Origin: Papilionanthe hookeriana x Papilionanthe teres
Lineage: Eukaryota > Streptophyta > Magnoliopsida > Asparagales > Orchidaceae
Direction: 5' to 3'
Assembly: GCA_022702705.1 (NCBI GenBank)
Contig: CM040430.1
Location: forward strand, 81,364,227-81,428,226
Length of the DNA stretch: 64,000 nucleotides
Below the pieces are notes generated by a model, which saw only the letters and a program-made list of their open reading frames with translations, had not been told where the DNA came from and did no database searches. Position 1 is the stretch's first letter; each line of letters begins with the position of its first letter. Positions 23,950 through 34,735 of this stretch are shown one piece after another. A program made the translations under genes and the position numbers.

Positions 23950-24690
23950 AAGAGACTGAAGTAATAGAAGTTGAGAAACCTAAGAAAATAATCCATGAAG
24001 AAGAAAAACAATTTCTATCTGATGATGAATTTGAAAAACTTCCACCCCCATTTCCACAACGATTGAAACAGCAGAAATTGGATCAACAATTTTTGAAATT
24101 TTTTGAGGTATTTAAACAACTTAACATTAATATCCCATTTGCTGAAGCTTTGTAACAAATGCCTAAGTATGCTAAATTTGTGAAAGATATTCTTAATAAG
24201 AAAATAAAATTCGAAGTTCTTGAAACTGTTGCACTAAGCGAAGATTGTAGTGCAATTATTCAGGAAAAGCTACCTTAAAAGCTTAAAGATCCTGGAAGTT
24301 TTACTATACATTGCGCTATAGGAAACAGATTTCATGGAAAAGCCTTATGCGATTTAGGAGTAAGTATTAAACTCATGCCTTTATCCATCTTTAAGAGGTT
24401 AGATTTAGGAGAAATATCTCCTACAACTGTAACCTTACAATTAGCAGATCGATCTACTACTCGCCCGAGAGGCATGATAGAAGATGTATTGGTAAAGGTG
24501 TATAAATTCATTTTCCATGTAGATTTTTTAATTATGGATATGGAAATAGATTAAGAGATTCCTATTATTTTAGGAAGACCTTTTCTTGCTACTGGATGTG
24601 CTATGATAGATGTACAAAAAAGGGAGTTAACCATGAGAGTTAATGATCAAGAAGTAACATTTAATGTTCTAAAATAAATGAGATAACCTA
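23950..24690 (+). pseudogene. aspartic protease region of element C, broken
   Basis: The linker (FFEVFKQLNINIPFAEAL, then MPKYAKFVKDILNKKIKFE) leads to the retropepsin-like domain ALCDLGVSIKLMPLSIFKRL (24345..24405), with DLG in place of the DSG/DTG active triad as is usual for Athila. LQLADRS, DFLIMDMEID and GRPFLATGCAMIDVQK follow. Stops at 24152, 24277 and 24553 inactivate it. Confidence 0.87.
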
Positions 24691-24710
24691 ACAAGGAGAA
24701 GTGTTATAGA

Positions 24711-25079
24711 ATGGATATCTTTGACTACATGATAGCACAACCTTATCAAGAAAAATGTCAGATCATTTCTAAAGAAGAAGAGTTTTTAGACCCTGAAGAT
24801 TTAAGTGATGAAAATAATTTTGAAGAAGATGTAAAATATATTGATTATGTTAATGAAAATTGGGAAATATTGGATGCAACTGAAAGTAATGAATTCAAAC
24901 CATCAATTGAAAAGGCTCCTAAATTGGAATTGAAGGAATTACCCTCTCATTTAAAGTATGCCTTTTTAGGGAATTCATTAACTTTACCTGTTATTATATT
25001 TTCTGAATTAACTATAGAACAAGAGATGAAGTTGATTAAAGTGTTAAAAGTGTATAAAAAGTTTTTGGATGGACAATAA
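24711..25079 (+). pseudogene. protease-to-RT linker of element C
   Basis: A 122-codon open acidic stretch (EEEFLDPEDLSDENNFEED...ENWEILDATESNEFKPSIEKAP) ending VYKKFLDGQ and a stop, aligned with 7001..7420 in A and 18736..19209 in B. Confidence 0.7.
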
Positions 25080-25094
25080 CAAATATTAAAGGAA

Positions 25095-25980
25095 TTAGCT
25101 CATCAATTTGTATGCACAAAATATTATTGGAAGATGACAGTAAACCCAGTATTGAACCTCAAAGGAGATTAAACCCAGTTATGAAAGATGTTGTTAAGAA
25201 AGAAATGTTGAAATGGTTGGATGCTGAAATTATTTATCCAATATCTAATAGTCCTTAGGTTAGTCCTATTCATTGCGTTCCAAAGAAAGGAGGAGTGACT
25301 GTTGTTGAAAATGAAAATAATGAATTAATTCCTACAAGACATGTAACTGGTTGGCAAATCTGTATTGATTACAGACAACTAAATGCTGCCACCAGAAAAG
25401 ATCATTTCCTTTTCCATTCTTAGATCACATGTTGGATAGATTAGCAGGAAATTCATATTTTTGCTTTTTGGATGGATATTCTAGTTATCATCAAATACCT
25501 ATAACTCCTGAGGACCAAGAAAAGACTACGTTTACAAGTCCTTATGGAACATTTACTTTTCGAAGAATGCCTTTTGGGTTATGTAATGCACATGCTACTT
25601 TTCAAAGGTGTACGATGGCTATTTTTTCTGACTTAATCGAAAAAGGATTTAAAATATTTATGGATGATTTCTCTGTATTTAGTACTTCTTTTGATTCTTG
25701 CTTACATAATTTGACTAAAGTGTTAAAGTGCTGTCAAGAAATTAATTTAGTTCTAAATTGGGAGAAGTCTCAATTTATGGTCGCAGAAGGAATTGTACTC
25801 GGTCATAAAATTTCTAAAATTAGAATGGAAGTTAATCAAGCAAAAATCCAAATTATTGCTGGATTACAACCCCCAACTAATATAACATATATAAGAAGTT
25901 TTCTTGGACATACTGGATTTTATAGAAAATATATTAAAATTTTTCCAAGATTACTAAACCTTTATGCCATCTTTTAGAAA
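25095..25980 (+). pseudogene. reverse transcriptase of element C, broken
   Basis: RT motifs run in order: CMHKILLEDDSKPSIEPQRRL (25108..25170, HK variant), VPKKGGVTVVENENNELIPTR, WQICIDYRQLNAATRKDHF, then after a frameshift near 25405 an open stretch 25429..25977 with MLDRLAGNSYFCFLDGYSSY, EDQEKTTF, RRMPFGLCNA and the catalytic FMDDFSVF (Asp codons 25663..25668 intact). VLNWEKSQFMV and FLGHTGFYRKYIKIF follow. A stop at 25257 and the frameshift break the gene, but the palm active site is preserved. Confidence 0.92.
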
Positions 25981-26465
25981 AAGATATAAAATTTGAATTT
26001 GATGAAAATTGCCTAAATGCCTTTAACTTATTAAAAGAAAAGTTAATCACAACACCAATCATAGTTGCACCTAATTGGGAAAAACCATTTGAATTAATGT
26101 GCGATGCAAGTGATTACGCTATAGGGGCAGCTTTAGGACAAAGATATGATAAGATGTTTAAGGTTATATATTATGCCAGTAAAACTTTTAATGAAACTCA
26201 AATTAGTTACACTACTACTAAAAAAGAGCTATTGGCTATAGTATATGCTTTTGACAAATTTCAATCATATTTACTTGGGATGAAATGTATAGTGCATACA
26301 GATCATTCTGCTATTAAATATCTGATGACTAAAAAAGAAACCAAACCTAGATTGATTAGATGGATTCTTATTTTGCAAGAATTTGACTTTCAAATAGTTG
26401 ATAGAAAAGGTTCTGATATTCAAATCGCCGATCATCTATCAAGAATTGAAATAATAAGGAAATGA
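25981..26465 (+). pseudogene. RNase H of element C
   Basis: It removes the RNA strand during reverse transcription. The domain reads CDASDYAIGAALGQ (first catalytic Asp), YYASKTFNETQISYTTTKKELLAIVY (Glu), VHTDHSAIKYL (Asp) and SDIQIADHLSRIE (last Asp), and is continuous for 26097..26465. It sits directly after the RT connection domain. It is listed as part of a broken polyprotein although this segment itself is open. Confidence 0.9.
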
Positions 26466-26689
26466 ATGATAAGGAAGAAATAAATGAATGTTTTTCTGAT
26501 GAACAACTTTATACTATTTCTGATAGATTAATCTCATGGTATGCTGATATAGTTAATTATTTAGTTAGTAATATTATACCATATGGATTAGATCATAATC
26601 AGAAAAAGAAATTCTTACATGATGTGAAATTTTATTTTTGGAATAACCCCTTTCAGTTTAATCACTATAAGGATTCTATTATATGAAGA

Positions 26690-27790
26690 TGTGTTCCTTA
26701 TGAAGAAACTTACGAGATTATTCAAAAATGCCACAACTCTGAATTTGGCAGGCATTTCAGAATTGATAAAACTGCTTTTAAAATTTTACAATCCGGATTT
26801 TATTAGCCTACATTTTTTTAAGGATGTTAACAGTTTTGTTAAATCCTGTGATCGATGTCACGTATAAGCAATATTTCTAGGAGGGATGAAATGCTTCTAA
26901 ATTTTTGTTTGGAAGTGGAAACATTTGATGTTTGGGGTTTAAATTTCATGGGACCATTTGTACTCTCTTCAGAAAAAATTTATATATTATTAGCTGTTGA
27001 TTATGTTTCAAAATGGATAGAATCAAAAGTTTTACCTCAATATGATGCTAAAAGTGCTAAAAAAATTTTACTTGAAAATATTTTTACTAGATTCGGAATG
27101 TCACGAATAATTATCACTGGGGGAAGTCACTTCAAAAATTTTATGATTAAGAGATTACTGAGTAAATTTAGGATTAAACATAAAATTTCAACAGCTTATC
27201 ATACCCAAACTAGTGGATTAGTTGAAGTTTCAAACCGGAAGATCAAAAGAATTTTAGAGAAAACAGTTAACCCAAAACAAACTAATTGGGCTGACAGACT
27301 CGATGATGCTTTATTGGCTTATAGGACTGCTTATAAACTCCTATTGGGATGTCACCATATAGACTCATCTATGGAAAACCTTGTCATTTACCTGTTGAAT
27401 TGGATCATAAAGCTTATTGGGCGATTAAAGAGTTTAACTACAAATTAAATGATGTTAGAGATGAACGATTATTGTAATTGAATGAACTTGAGGAAATTAG
27501 AAATGATTCATGTGAAAGTGATCGAATCTATAAAGAGAAAATGAAGAAACTGCATGATAAAAGAGTATTAAGAAAGACTTTTGAGACTGGACAAGAAGTT
27601 TTATTATACAATTCCAGATTTAAATTGTTTCTAGAAAAATTGAGATCCAAATGAATAGGGCCTTTTATTGTTAAGAAAGTTTATCCTTATGGAGCAGTGG
27701 ATATAATAGATAAGAAAATAGATTATGTAATTAAAGTAAATGGACAAAGAATGAAGCCCTATATTGGAGGAAGTTTGCCATTTTTAAGGA
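26690..27790 (+). pseudogene. integrase of element C, broken
   Basis: The zinc domain is damaged (YEIIQKCHNSEFGRHF, stops near 26806, frameshift near 26860). The core 26855..27448 is open but reads GLNFMGPF, with Asn (26942..26944) where the first catalytic Asp is expected, and ITGGSHF near 27113..27133, lacking the Asp normally before GGSHF. Glu in GLVEVSNRKIK is kept. A frame break near 27345 leads to the C-terminal part (EKMKKLHDKRVL, GPFIVKKVYPYGAVDIIDKK). It would be unable to join DNA strands. Confidence 0.88.
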
Positions 27791-27827
27791 TGTGTTATAT
27801 TTAACCCATTTAGAGTAAACAATTGGT

Positions 27828-27879
27828 TATGTCGAGCTGACGACATTAAACCAAGCACTTTGTGGGAGGTACCCCATAG
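27828..27879 (+). other. conserved post-pol motif, element C copy 1
   Basis: tatgtcgagctgacgaca, then aagcactttgtgggagg; same block as 10147..10198 in A and 18197..18241 (minus) in B. A second copy at 29548..29599 arises from the duplication. Confidence 0.7.
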
Positions 27880-28259
27880 TATGATTTGATTTTCTTCGAT
27901 ATTGAGAGTGTTTTATATGTGACTTTACTTAGTTACATATCTTTTAATCTACATTTTTAGACCCCAATTTGGTGTGAAACTTATGAAAATTGACGAAGGC
28001 TGAACCTGTGTTTTTTAGGATTCTGGCGCCTAGGCACCAGAACTGGCGCCTAAGCGCCAGACATCTGAAATCCGGGTGCCTATAGGCCAAAATTGGCACC
28101 TAGGCACCACAGTTCTGTATCATGGAAAAACTGCCCAATTGCAGTTTTTACCCACTCCAATCCCTATAAATCACTACTTCTTCGTCCCCAAATGTCAAGC
28201 CATCAGATTTTTGACCTAAAACTATACTTTTGAGAGAGAAAAAAGATTTGATTGCTTCC

Positions 28260-28633
28260 ATGGAGAGATTAAATATAGAGAATAGAGGGAAAGCCAAGTT
28301 TTTGCACAAGGATTCACAAACATACTTTAATGGCTACCTAGCCATGACGTCGGAGAAGCTATTTGGTCAACTTAAGAAGATTGAAGAAGAATTGGTGCAT
28401 ATTGGAGAAAGGATGCATGACATGTACCATCCGTATGAGCATATGGAATGACAAATGTGGTACAATCTGATCATTTGGCTGCCTTTGAAAACTATCAGGT
28501 AACCATGTATGCTAAGAACAAATGGATTGATGAGAAGACGACTTTAGAATTTCCTCGTGTCCCTTTCTTCCACTCCTTTGTTCGTAGTGAATTACCTTGT
28601 GGAACTAATAAAGGTTCTGATGTGAATCCTTGA
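28260..28633 (+). pseudogene. small ORF between pol and ORF3, element C copy 1
   Basis: From ATG 28260: MERLNIENRGKAKF, KDSQTYFNGYLAMTSEKLF, KIEEELVHIGERMHDMYH, stopping at 28451. A second frame from 28448 continues the same protein (NYQVTMYAKNKWIDEKTT, SFVRSELPCGTNKGSDVNP). The two frames probably formed one ORF of about 125 codons broken by a one-base change. The homologous ORF in A (10640..11035) lies in the same place. Charged and helical; function unknown. Confidence 0.6.
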
Positions 28634-29092
28634 ATTTAGGGTGAATTTATGTGGAGAAATTGATTGTAATAGTGAAGTGTTAAGTGATTTGGTTGATGTT
28701 TTGTGTAAGTGATTTGTGTGATTGTTATATGTTGTTGTAAGAGATGTGAGAAGTTGTTTATGTGTATTTTTTTTATTTTTTGAATCTTATCTTAAAGATC
28801 TGAAATGGAATGAAGTAAAATTTGTGTTTGGAATGTATCAAATTGTGTTTGGAATTGTATTTTAAATTTGGAATCTATTTTGGACTTCAATATTTTCTGG
28901 GAGATGATTGACGAAGTTTATGATGTAATTTTAAGTTTATAGATGTTAAAACACCTAAATTACAAAATGTAAAAATTTGAGAATTTTTCAAAATTTAGCA
29001 ATTCTGGCGCCTAGGCGCCAATTCACATGAACCAATATTTCGGCCTTAAAACTGAGCCTAGGTGCCAGTTCACATGAACCAACATTTCACAC

Positions 29093-30783
29093 GAAAACCT
29101 TGTCATTTACCTGTTGAATTGGAGCATAAAGATTATTGAGTGATTAAAGAGTTTAACTACAAATTAAATGATGTTGGAGATGAACGATTATTGCAATTGA
29201 ATGAACTTGAAGAAATTAAAAATGATTCATGTGAAAGTGATCGAATCTATAAAGAGAAAATGAAGAAGCTGCATGATAAAAGAATATTAAGAAAGACTTT
29301 TGAGCCTGGAGAAGAAGTTTTATTATACAATTCTAGATTTAAATTGTTTCCAGGAAAATTGAGATCCAAATGGATAGGGCCTTTTGTTGTTAAGAAAGTT
29401 TATCCTTATAGAGCAGTGGATATAATAGATAAGAAAATAGATTCTGTAATTAAAGTAAACAGACAATGATTGAAGCCCTATATTAGAGGAAGTTTCTCAT
29501 CTTTTAAGGATGTGTTATATTTAACCCATTTAGAGTAAACAATTGGTTATGTAGAGCTGACGAAATTAAACGAAGCGCTTTGTGGGAGGCACCTCATAGT
29601 ATGATTTGATTTTTTTTGATATTAAGAGTGTTTTATATGTGACCTCACTTAATTACATATCTTTTGATCTACATTTTTACACCCTAATTTGGTGTGAAAC
29701 TTATGAAAAATTGATGAAGGCCGAACCTGTGATTTTCAGGATTCTGGTGCCTAGGCGCCAGAACGGGTGCCTAAGCGCCAGACATATGAAATCCGGGCGC
29801 CTAAGTGCCAAAATTGGCGCCTAGGCACCACAGCTCTGTATCGTAGAAAAACCGCCCAATTGTAGTTTTTACCCACTCAAATCCCTATAAATCAGTACTT
29901 CTTCGTCCCCAAATGTCAAGCCATCAAAATTTGATCTAAAACTATACTTTTGAGAGAGAAAAGAGATTTGATTGCTTCCATAGAGAGATTAAATATAGAG
30001 AATGGAGGGAAAGCCAAGTTTGTGCACAAGGATTCACAAACATACTTTAATGGCTACCTACCCATGACGTTGGAGAAGATTTTTGGTCAACTTGAGAAGA
30101 TTGAAGAAGAATTGGTGCATATCGGAGAAAGGATGCATGAAATGTACCATCAATATTAGCATATGGAATGACAAATGAGGTACAATCTGATCATTTGGCT
30201 GCCTTTGAAGACTATCAGGTAATCATGTATGCTCAGAACAAATGGATTGATGAGAAGACAACTTTAGAATTTTCTCGTGTCCCTTTCTTCCACTCATTTG
30301 TTCGTAGTGAATTACCTTGTGGAACTAACAAAGGTTCTGATGTGAATCCTTGAATTTAAGGTAAATTTATGTGGAGAAATTGATTGTAATAGTGAAGTGT
30401 TAAGTGATTTGGTTGATGTTTTGTCTAAGTGATTTGTGTGATTGTAATATGTTGTTGTAAGAGATGTGAGAAGTTGTTTATGTGTATTTTTTTGTAATTT
30501 TTGAACCTTATCTTGAAGATCTGAAATGGAATGAAGTAAAATTTGAGTTTTGAATGTATCAAATTGTGTTTGGAATGTATCTTAAATTTGGAATCTATTT
30601 TGGACTTCAATATTTTCTGGGAGATGATTGATGAAGTTTATGATGTAATTTTAAGTTTATAGATGTTAGAACACCTAAATTACAAAATGTAAAAATTTGA
30701 GAATTTTTTCAGAATTTTCGGCGACTCTGGCGCCTAGGCGTCAGTTCACATGAACCAATATTTCGGCCTTAAAATCGAGCCAT
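29093..30783 (+). repeat. tandem duplication in element C, copy 2
   Basis: Directly repeats 27374..29092 with scattered substitutions and small indels. It includes a second integrase C-terminal piece (29140..29469, GPFVVKKVYPYRAVDIID), a second post-pol motif (29548..29599), palindromic GGCGCC blocks (29745..29830) and a second small ORF (29980..30353). The copy ends near ggccttaaaatcgagcc, after which unique sequence leads to ORF3. Confidence 0.88.
29980..30353 (+). pseudogene. small ORF, element C copy 2
   Basis: Duplicate of 28260..28633. The first codon reads ATA (cf. ATG at 28260), a TAG stop lies at 30157..30159, and the same frame break follows. The second part (AAFEDYQVIMYAQNKWIDEK) is as in copy 1. 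Confidence 0.6.
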
Positions 30784-31111
30784 CAACATTAACATGCCTA
30801 AGCTTCATCTTCTTCCTCAGAACTAGTGAAAATTGGTCCTAGGGTTCGATTTTGTGCTTAATTCGTGAAGTTTCAAAGCTTAAAAACACCGGATTTCAAC
30901 TTCTCAAGGTTAGATCTACATTTAGGCATAGATATTTCTAGTTTTCACCATGAATTTCTCTACATTTGAATAGTGTCAAAAATTTGGAAGAAAAATTTGA
31001 TTTTTAAGTGGAAAATCCATAGATCTAAGCTTAATTTAGTGTTTTAAGCTTAGATTTTTTGCCATGTTATGGATTTTATAAATTATTTGAAATTATTTTC
31101 AAAATTACAGA
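30354..31111 (+). other. non-coding leader upstream of ORF3, element C
   Basis: AT-rich spacer holding the end of the duplication (to about 30783), one GGCGCCTAGGCG block (30728..30745) and a pyrimidine-containing stretch ending ttttcaaaattacag just before the ORF3 ATG, a possible 3' splice site. Confidence 0.5.
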
Positions 31112-32152
31112 ATGACACCAAAATTAAAGCGAGGAAAGGAGTGGAGCGAATTTGATCAGTCAACGTTTGCTAGCGCAAGTGCTCAAGTACGCTACAATAA
31201 ATTCGCGTCGGCTCGCAAATTCATTGCGGAACAAAGTTTTTATCATCCCAGCAGATCGATCAAAAATATTATTGCTACTCGATAGTGGGAGCAGTTTTGT
31301 TATTTTTCTGCTGTGGCTGTTATTTCTGTTGTTCGAGAATTCTATGCAAATTTTTTTAAAAGAGTCGATAATGAAGTTTATATTAGGGGGATGGGAGTTG
31401 AGTTCACTCCTGAAGTCATCAACATGTTTTACCGCTTACCTCCTGCTACAGACTGCTTCTATGATGTTTTTACTCTGCCTGAAGGAGAGCTTGATGAGAT
31501 TTCAGCCTACCTGCCGGATGGAAGAGGATCTTGGAATATCTGAAACAATAAACATGTAAAGTTTTCCTCTTATATGCTTAGTGCTACTTCTAAAGCCTGA
31601 CATTACTTTATTTCCGCTCATATTATTCCATTAAATCACCTGAGTGAAGTGACGAAAGAACGAGCTATTTTAAATTATTGCATTCAATAAATGAAGCCAA
31701 TAGATGTGGGAGCCATTATATATGATATAATCAACACTTTAGCAAGAGAAAGTGTTATTTCTTGTTTAGGCTTCCCGGCTCTCATTTTCTCGATTTGTAA
31801 GAATGCCGGTATTACTTACTCTCATTCTGAGGAGATACTTAAGCCACTCAAGCCAATTGGAAAATCTCATGTGGATATTTATGGAAAAATAAAAAGTCAA
31901 AGTTCTGGAGCATTTACTTCTTCTATACCTTCTACGTCTGCACCCAGACCTCCCACTTCTACTTCTGAGCCTCCATCAGATGTGTGGAATACTGTTTGTC
32001 AAAGGTACTTGGAGCATCAAAGTGATATATTCTTGATGCAACACAAAGTAGATTAGATCTGAGTATATACAGAGGAAGAGTGACTATGATGGGGAATATA
32101 ATGACACTCTTATAAAATTATTAAAGGGTGATAAGAATATCAAATTTCCTAC
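31112..32152 (+). pseudogene. ORF3 of element C, first part
   Basis: It starts MTPKLKRGKEWSEFDQ. The core includes CYFSAVAVISVVREFYANFF, VEFTPEVINMFYRLPP, PEGELDEISAYLPDGRGSW, KERAILNYCIQ and PIDVGAIIYDIINTLA. A Ser/Thr/Pro-rich stretch (GAFTSSIPSTSAPRPPTSTSE) follows. Stops at 31283, 31541 and 31688 plus a later frame change break it. Homologous to ORF3 of A (11891..13035). Element D is inserted at 32152, and the C-terminus resumes at 60206. The domain looks like the one annotated as a putative plant transposon protein; true function unknown. Confidence 0.75.
32148..32152. repeat. target-site duplication of element D, left copy
   Basis: CCTAC directly before TGTACGAC; identical to 60201..60205. 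Confidence 0.9.
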
Positions 32153-34284
32153 TGTACGACTTATTTTTAGGTTGTGTGTTTTATTTTGAAAAGGGGGTCG
32201 CCTAACAGAAGTTGTCGGTGAATTTTTAATTTAATTTAAATAAATAATTTTGAAAAGTAGTATTTGATTTTGAAAATAATTTTAAATTTGAAGGTTTTAA
32301 GATATGAGATTAAACCGATCTCACATCCCAAATAGTTTATATAAACGAGCATCGCACCACAAACCGTGTATCTATCCCTAAGGATAGACACACTAGCTGA
32401 CGAGTGGAGCTCGATTAAATAAACTAGAAGATTTGTGACATCCGTTTGGTCCGCGAACCAATTTTATATGCCGACAAATTCCCCTGCTTAATATGAAAGC
32501 ATTAAACAGGGTTTATATTACTCAGGTTCTTTTAAAATTCCTTATAAGGGCAAGCCCCTATAGTTAATTACATCTTAAGTGATGGGAATCACCTAAGAAA
32601 ACTCTCGATAATAATCAATAATTCGCTCTCAAGGATTTCAAAGTTTAAGTTTTTAAGGGATTGAATTTTGGAATTTCAATAGGGAATGGATCAAATTTGG
32701 AACATTTTGTTTTGGGAATCCAAAGGAAGAAAAGTAGGAGAAATCACGGATTCGAAGCGAACTTCGGTAATTTCCCGACTATCCTATTGTTTGGCTTGAG
32801 TTTAGGAAAGTCCTAATATTTATTTAAATGTTTGATCTCGCTAATTTTAATTAATTATGGCTTATATTTGTATGATAAAATCAAACAAATAGCCTCGAAG
32901 ATGTGAGGGTTTATTGTCGTACGGACGACTACCTCGGAATCCTAAGACCAGGTTAGGGCTTAATTTGCAATGCAAGTGCCTAACGAAGAGTTGAGGATTT
33001 ATGTTGCACTAGTGCGAACTACCTCGAAGTCCTATGGCTTTGTTATTTAATTCTAGGAAAGTTTCTTGAAGTAGACTCAGGTTTTACTGATGACGATGGC
33101 CGTGCTGCCCACCATGCTCCGATCTCCTTGTTGTTGCAGAGGTTCAATTTTAGAAGTCATAAATCAGGGGATGAGAAAGTGTTTTGGTTTAGAGAAAAAT
33201 CTTAATTTCCAAGTGTTTTCAATATTTTAATTAAAACAAATCTTAAAGTTGATTATAACGACACCGGTTAAGATCCCACGGTTCCATCCTTCCGGCATCA
33301 TTATTTTTATCGGATTCACTTAGTCCAGATGAATTTGCTAAACTCAATTGAATGAGTTCCACACTTTCATTTAGACCGTGGGAAATCCCGTTAGCAACAC
33401 GTAGGTTACATCATCCGAGGTATTCCCGATCATCCAACGGGACGTTTTAATTTAGTTGTAATTGTAGTTTTGTGTTCTCGTTTGTGATTAAATTTTGAGT
33501 TATTTTATATTTTGAAATGTTGTGGCGGTGAATTTTATCTTGCAATGACTTTTAACTTAGTTTTGGTTTCAGCTTTTAGGGACTATCCTAAAGGTGTGGG
33601 TTTTCATGCAACAGTTGTTTACCATGCAAGAAAAGTAAGTGCGATGCGTTTAATGAAATTGCAATAATGTAAATTGCAAGAAAGTAAATTGCAATAAAAT
33701 AAAAGCGTACCTGGAGGGTCTTCCCGTCATCCCAAGCTGCACTTAAAACACAATTAGAATATTTAAGCGAGTTCCTAGGTAAAGCTAAGGGAAGGGTTAT
33801 GGTTTTCTACCAAATTCCTAATCCATATACTAGTCATTTCCTATGAAGTTCTAGGTTCCTTGTGTTTTGGTTTGAAGACAATTTTCTTCATCAAAGAACA
33901 ATTAAATTCAATTGTTCTTATAAACATCCTATCATATTGAGAAAGTGTTTAAGAATAATCTTAAACATCTTTTCAATATTGCTAGAATTGTTTTAAGTCC
34001 AAATGGATTCAATTACACAAATGAATTAATCGTCCAAGAATCTCAAGTTTTGTTATCTTGCTCGAGTAACTAGGACATTTGAATATCCTATAGGTGAAGT
34101 AACATTTCATTTAATATTACGTTTAGGAGTTATGATAACTAAAGCTTTTGAGGGTAAATTGGTGTTCAAATGGTTTGTGATTTAGTTTAATTTCCATTAA
34201 TGAGTTTAAATTTGGAATAGTGTTCAAGTTATTTTAGATTTATTTTGAATTCTTTATGTCTTTGGTGATGTTATATTTGATTCA

Positions 34285-34735
34285 ACTTAATTTAATTTAA
34301 TTTAATTTAATTCAATTTAATTTAATTTGATTTTATTAATTTAATTTAATTTAATTTAATTTAATTCAATTTAGTTTGATTTGATGTTAAATTAAATTAA
34401 TTTGATTTGATTTAATTTTAATTTAATTTGATTTGATTTAATTTAATTTAATTTTAATTCATTTAATTTAATTTTTAATTTGGTTTAACTTAATTTAATT
34501 TGGTTTTATTTATTTAATTTAATTTAATTTAATTCATTTAATTTAATTTAATTTAATTCATTTAATTTAATTTAATTTGTTTATTTAATTTAATTTAATT
34601 TAATTTAATTTAATTCAACTTTTAATTTTAATTTAATTTAATTTAATTTAATCCAATTTAATTTACTTAATTTAATTTAATTTTTAATTTAATTTAATTT
34701 TTTAATTTTAATTGAAATTTTTAAAAGAGTTTAAT
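34285..34735. repeat. (TTTAA)n-rich pentanucleotide tract in LTR
   Basis: Imperfect tandem aattt/tttaa repeats with occasional ttgat and ttcat variants. The matching tract in the other LTR is 54765..55195 and differs in repeat number. Confidence 0.88.

Larger units (their letters stand above)
27374..29092 (+). repeat. tandem duplication in element C, copy 1
   Basis: 1719 bp beginning gaaaaccttgtcatttacct. It covers the integrase C-terminus, the post-pol motif, GGCGCC palindromic blocks (28020..28070), the small ORF and its downstream spacer. Copy 2 starts directly after it. The ends carry a short repeat (cacatgaaccaa) that may have promoted the event. Confidence 0.88.

Noticed and set aside
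28440..28460. Programmed frameshift at the ATGA overlap in the small ORF of C
   Set aside because: In element A the same protein continues in the original frame across stops, so a one-base loss in C is the simpler explanation.
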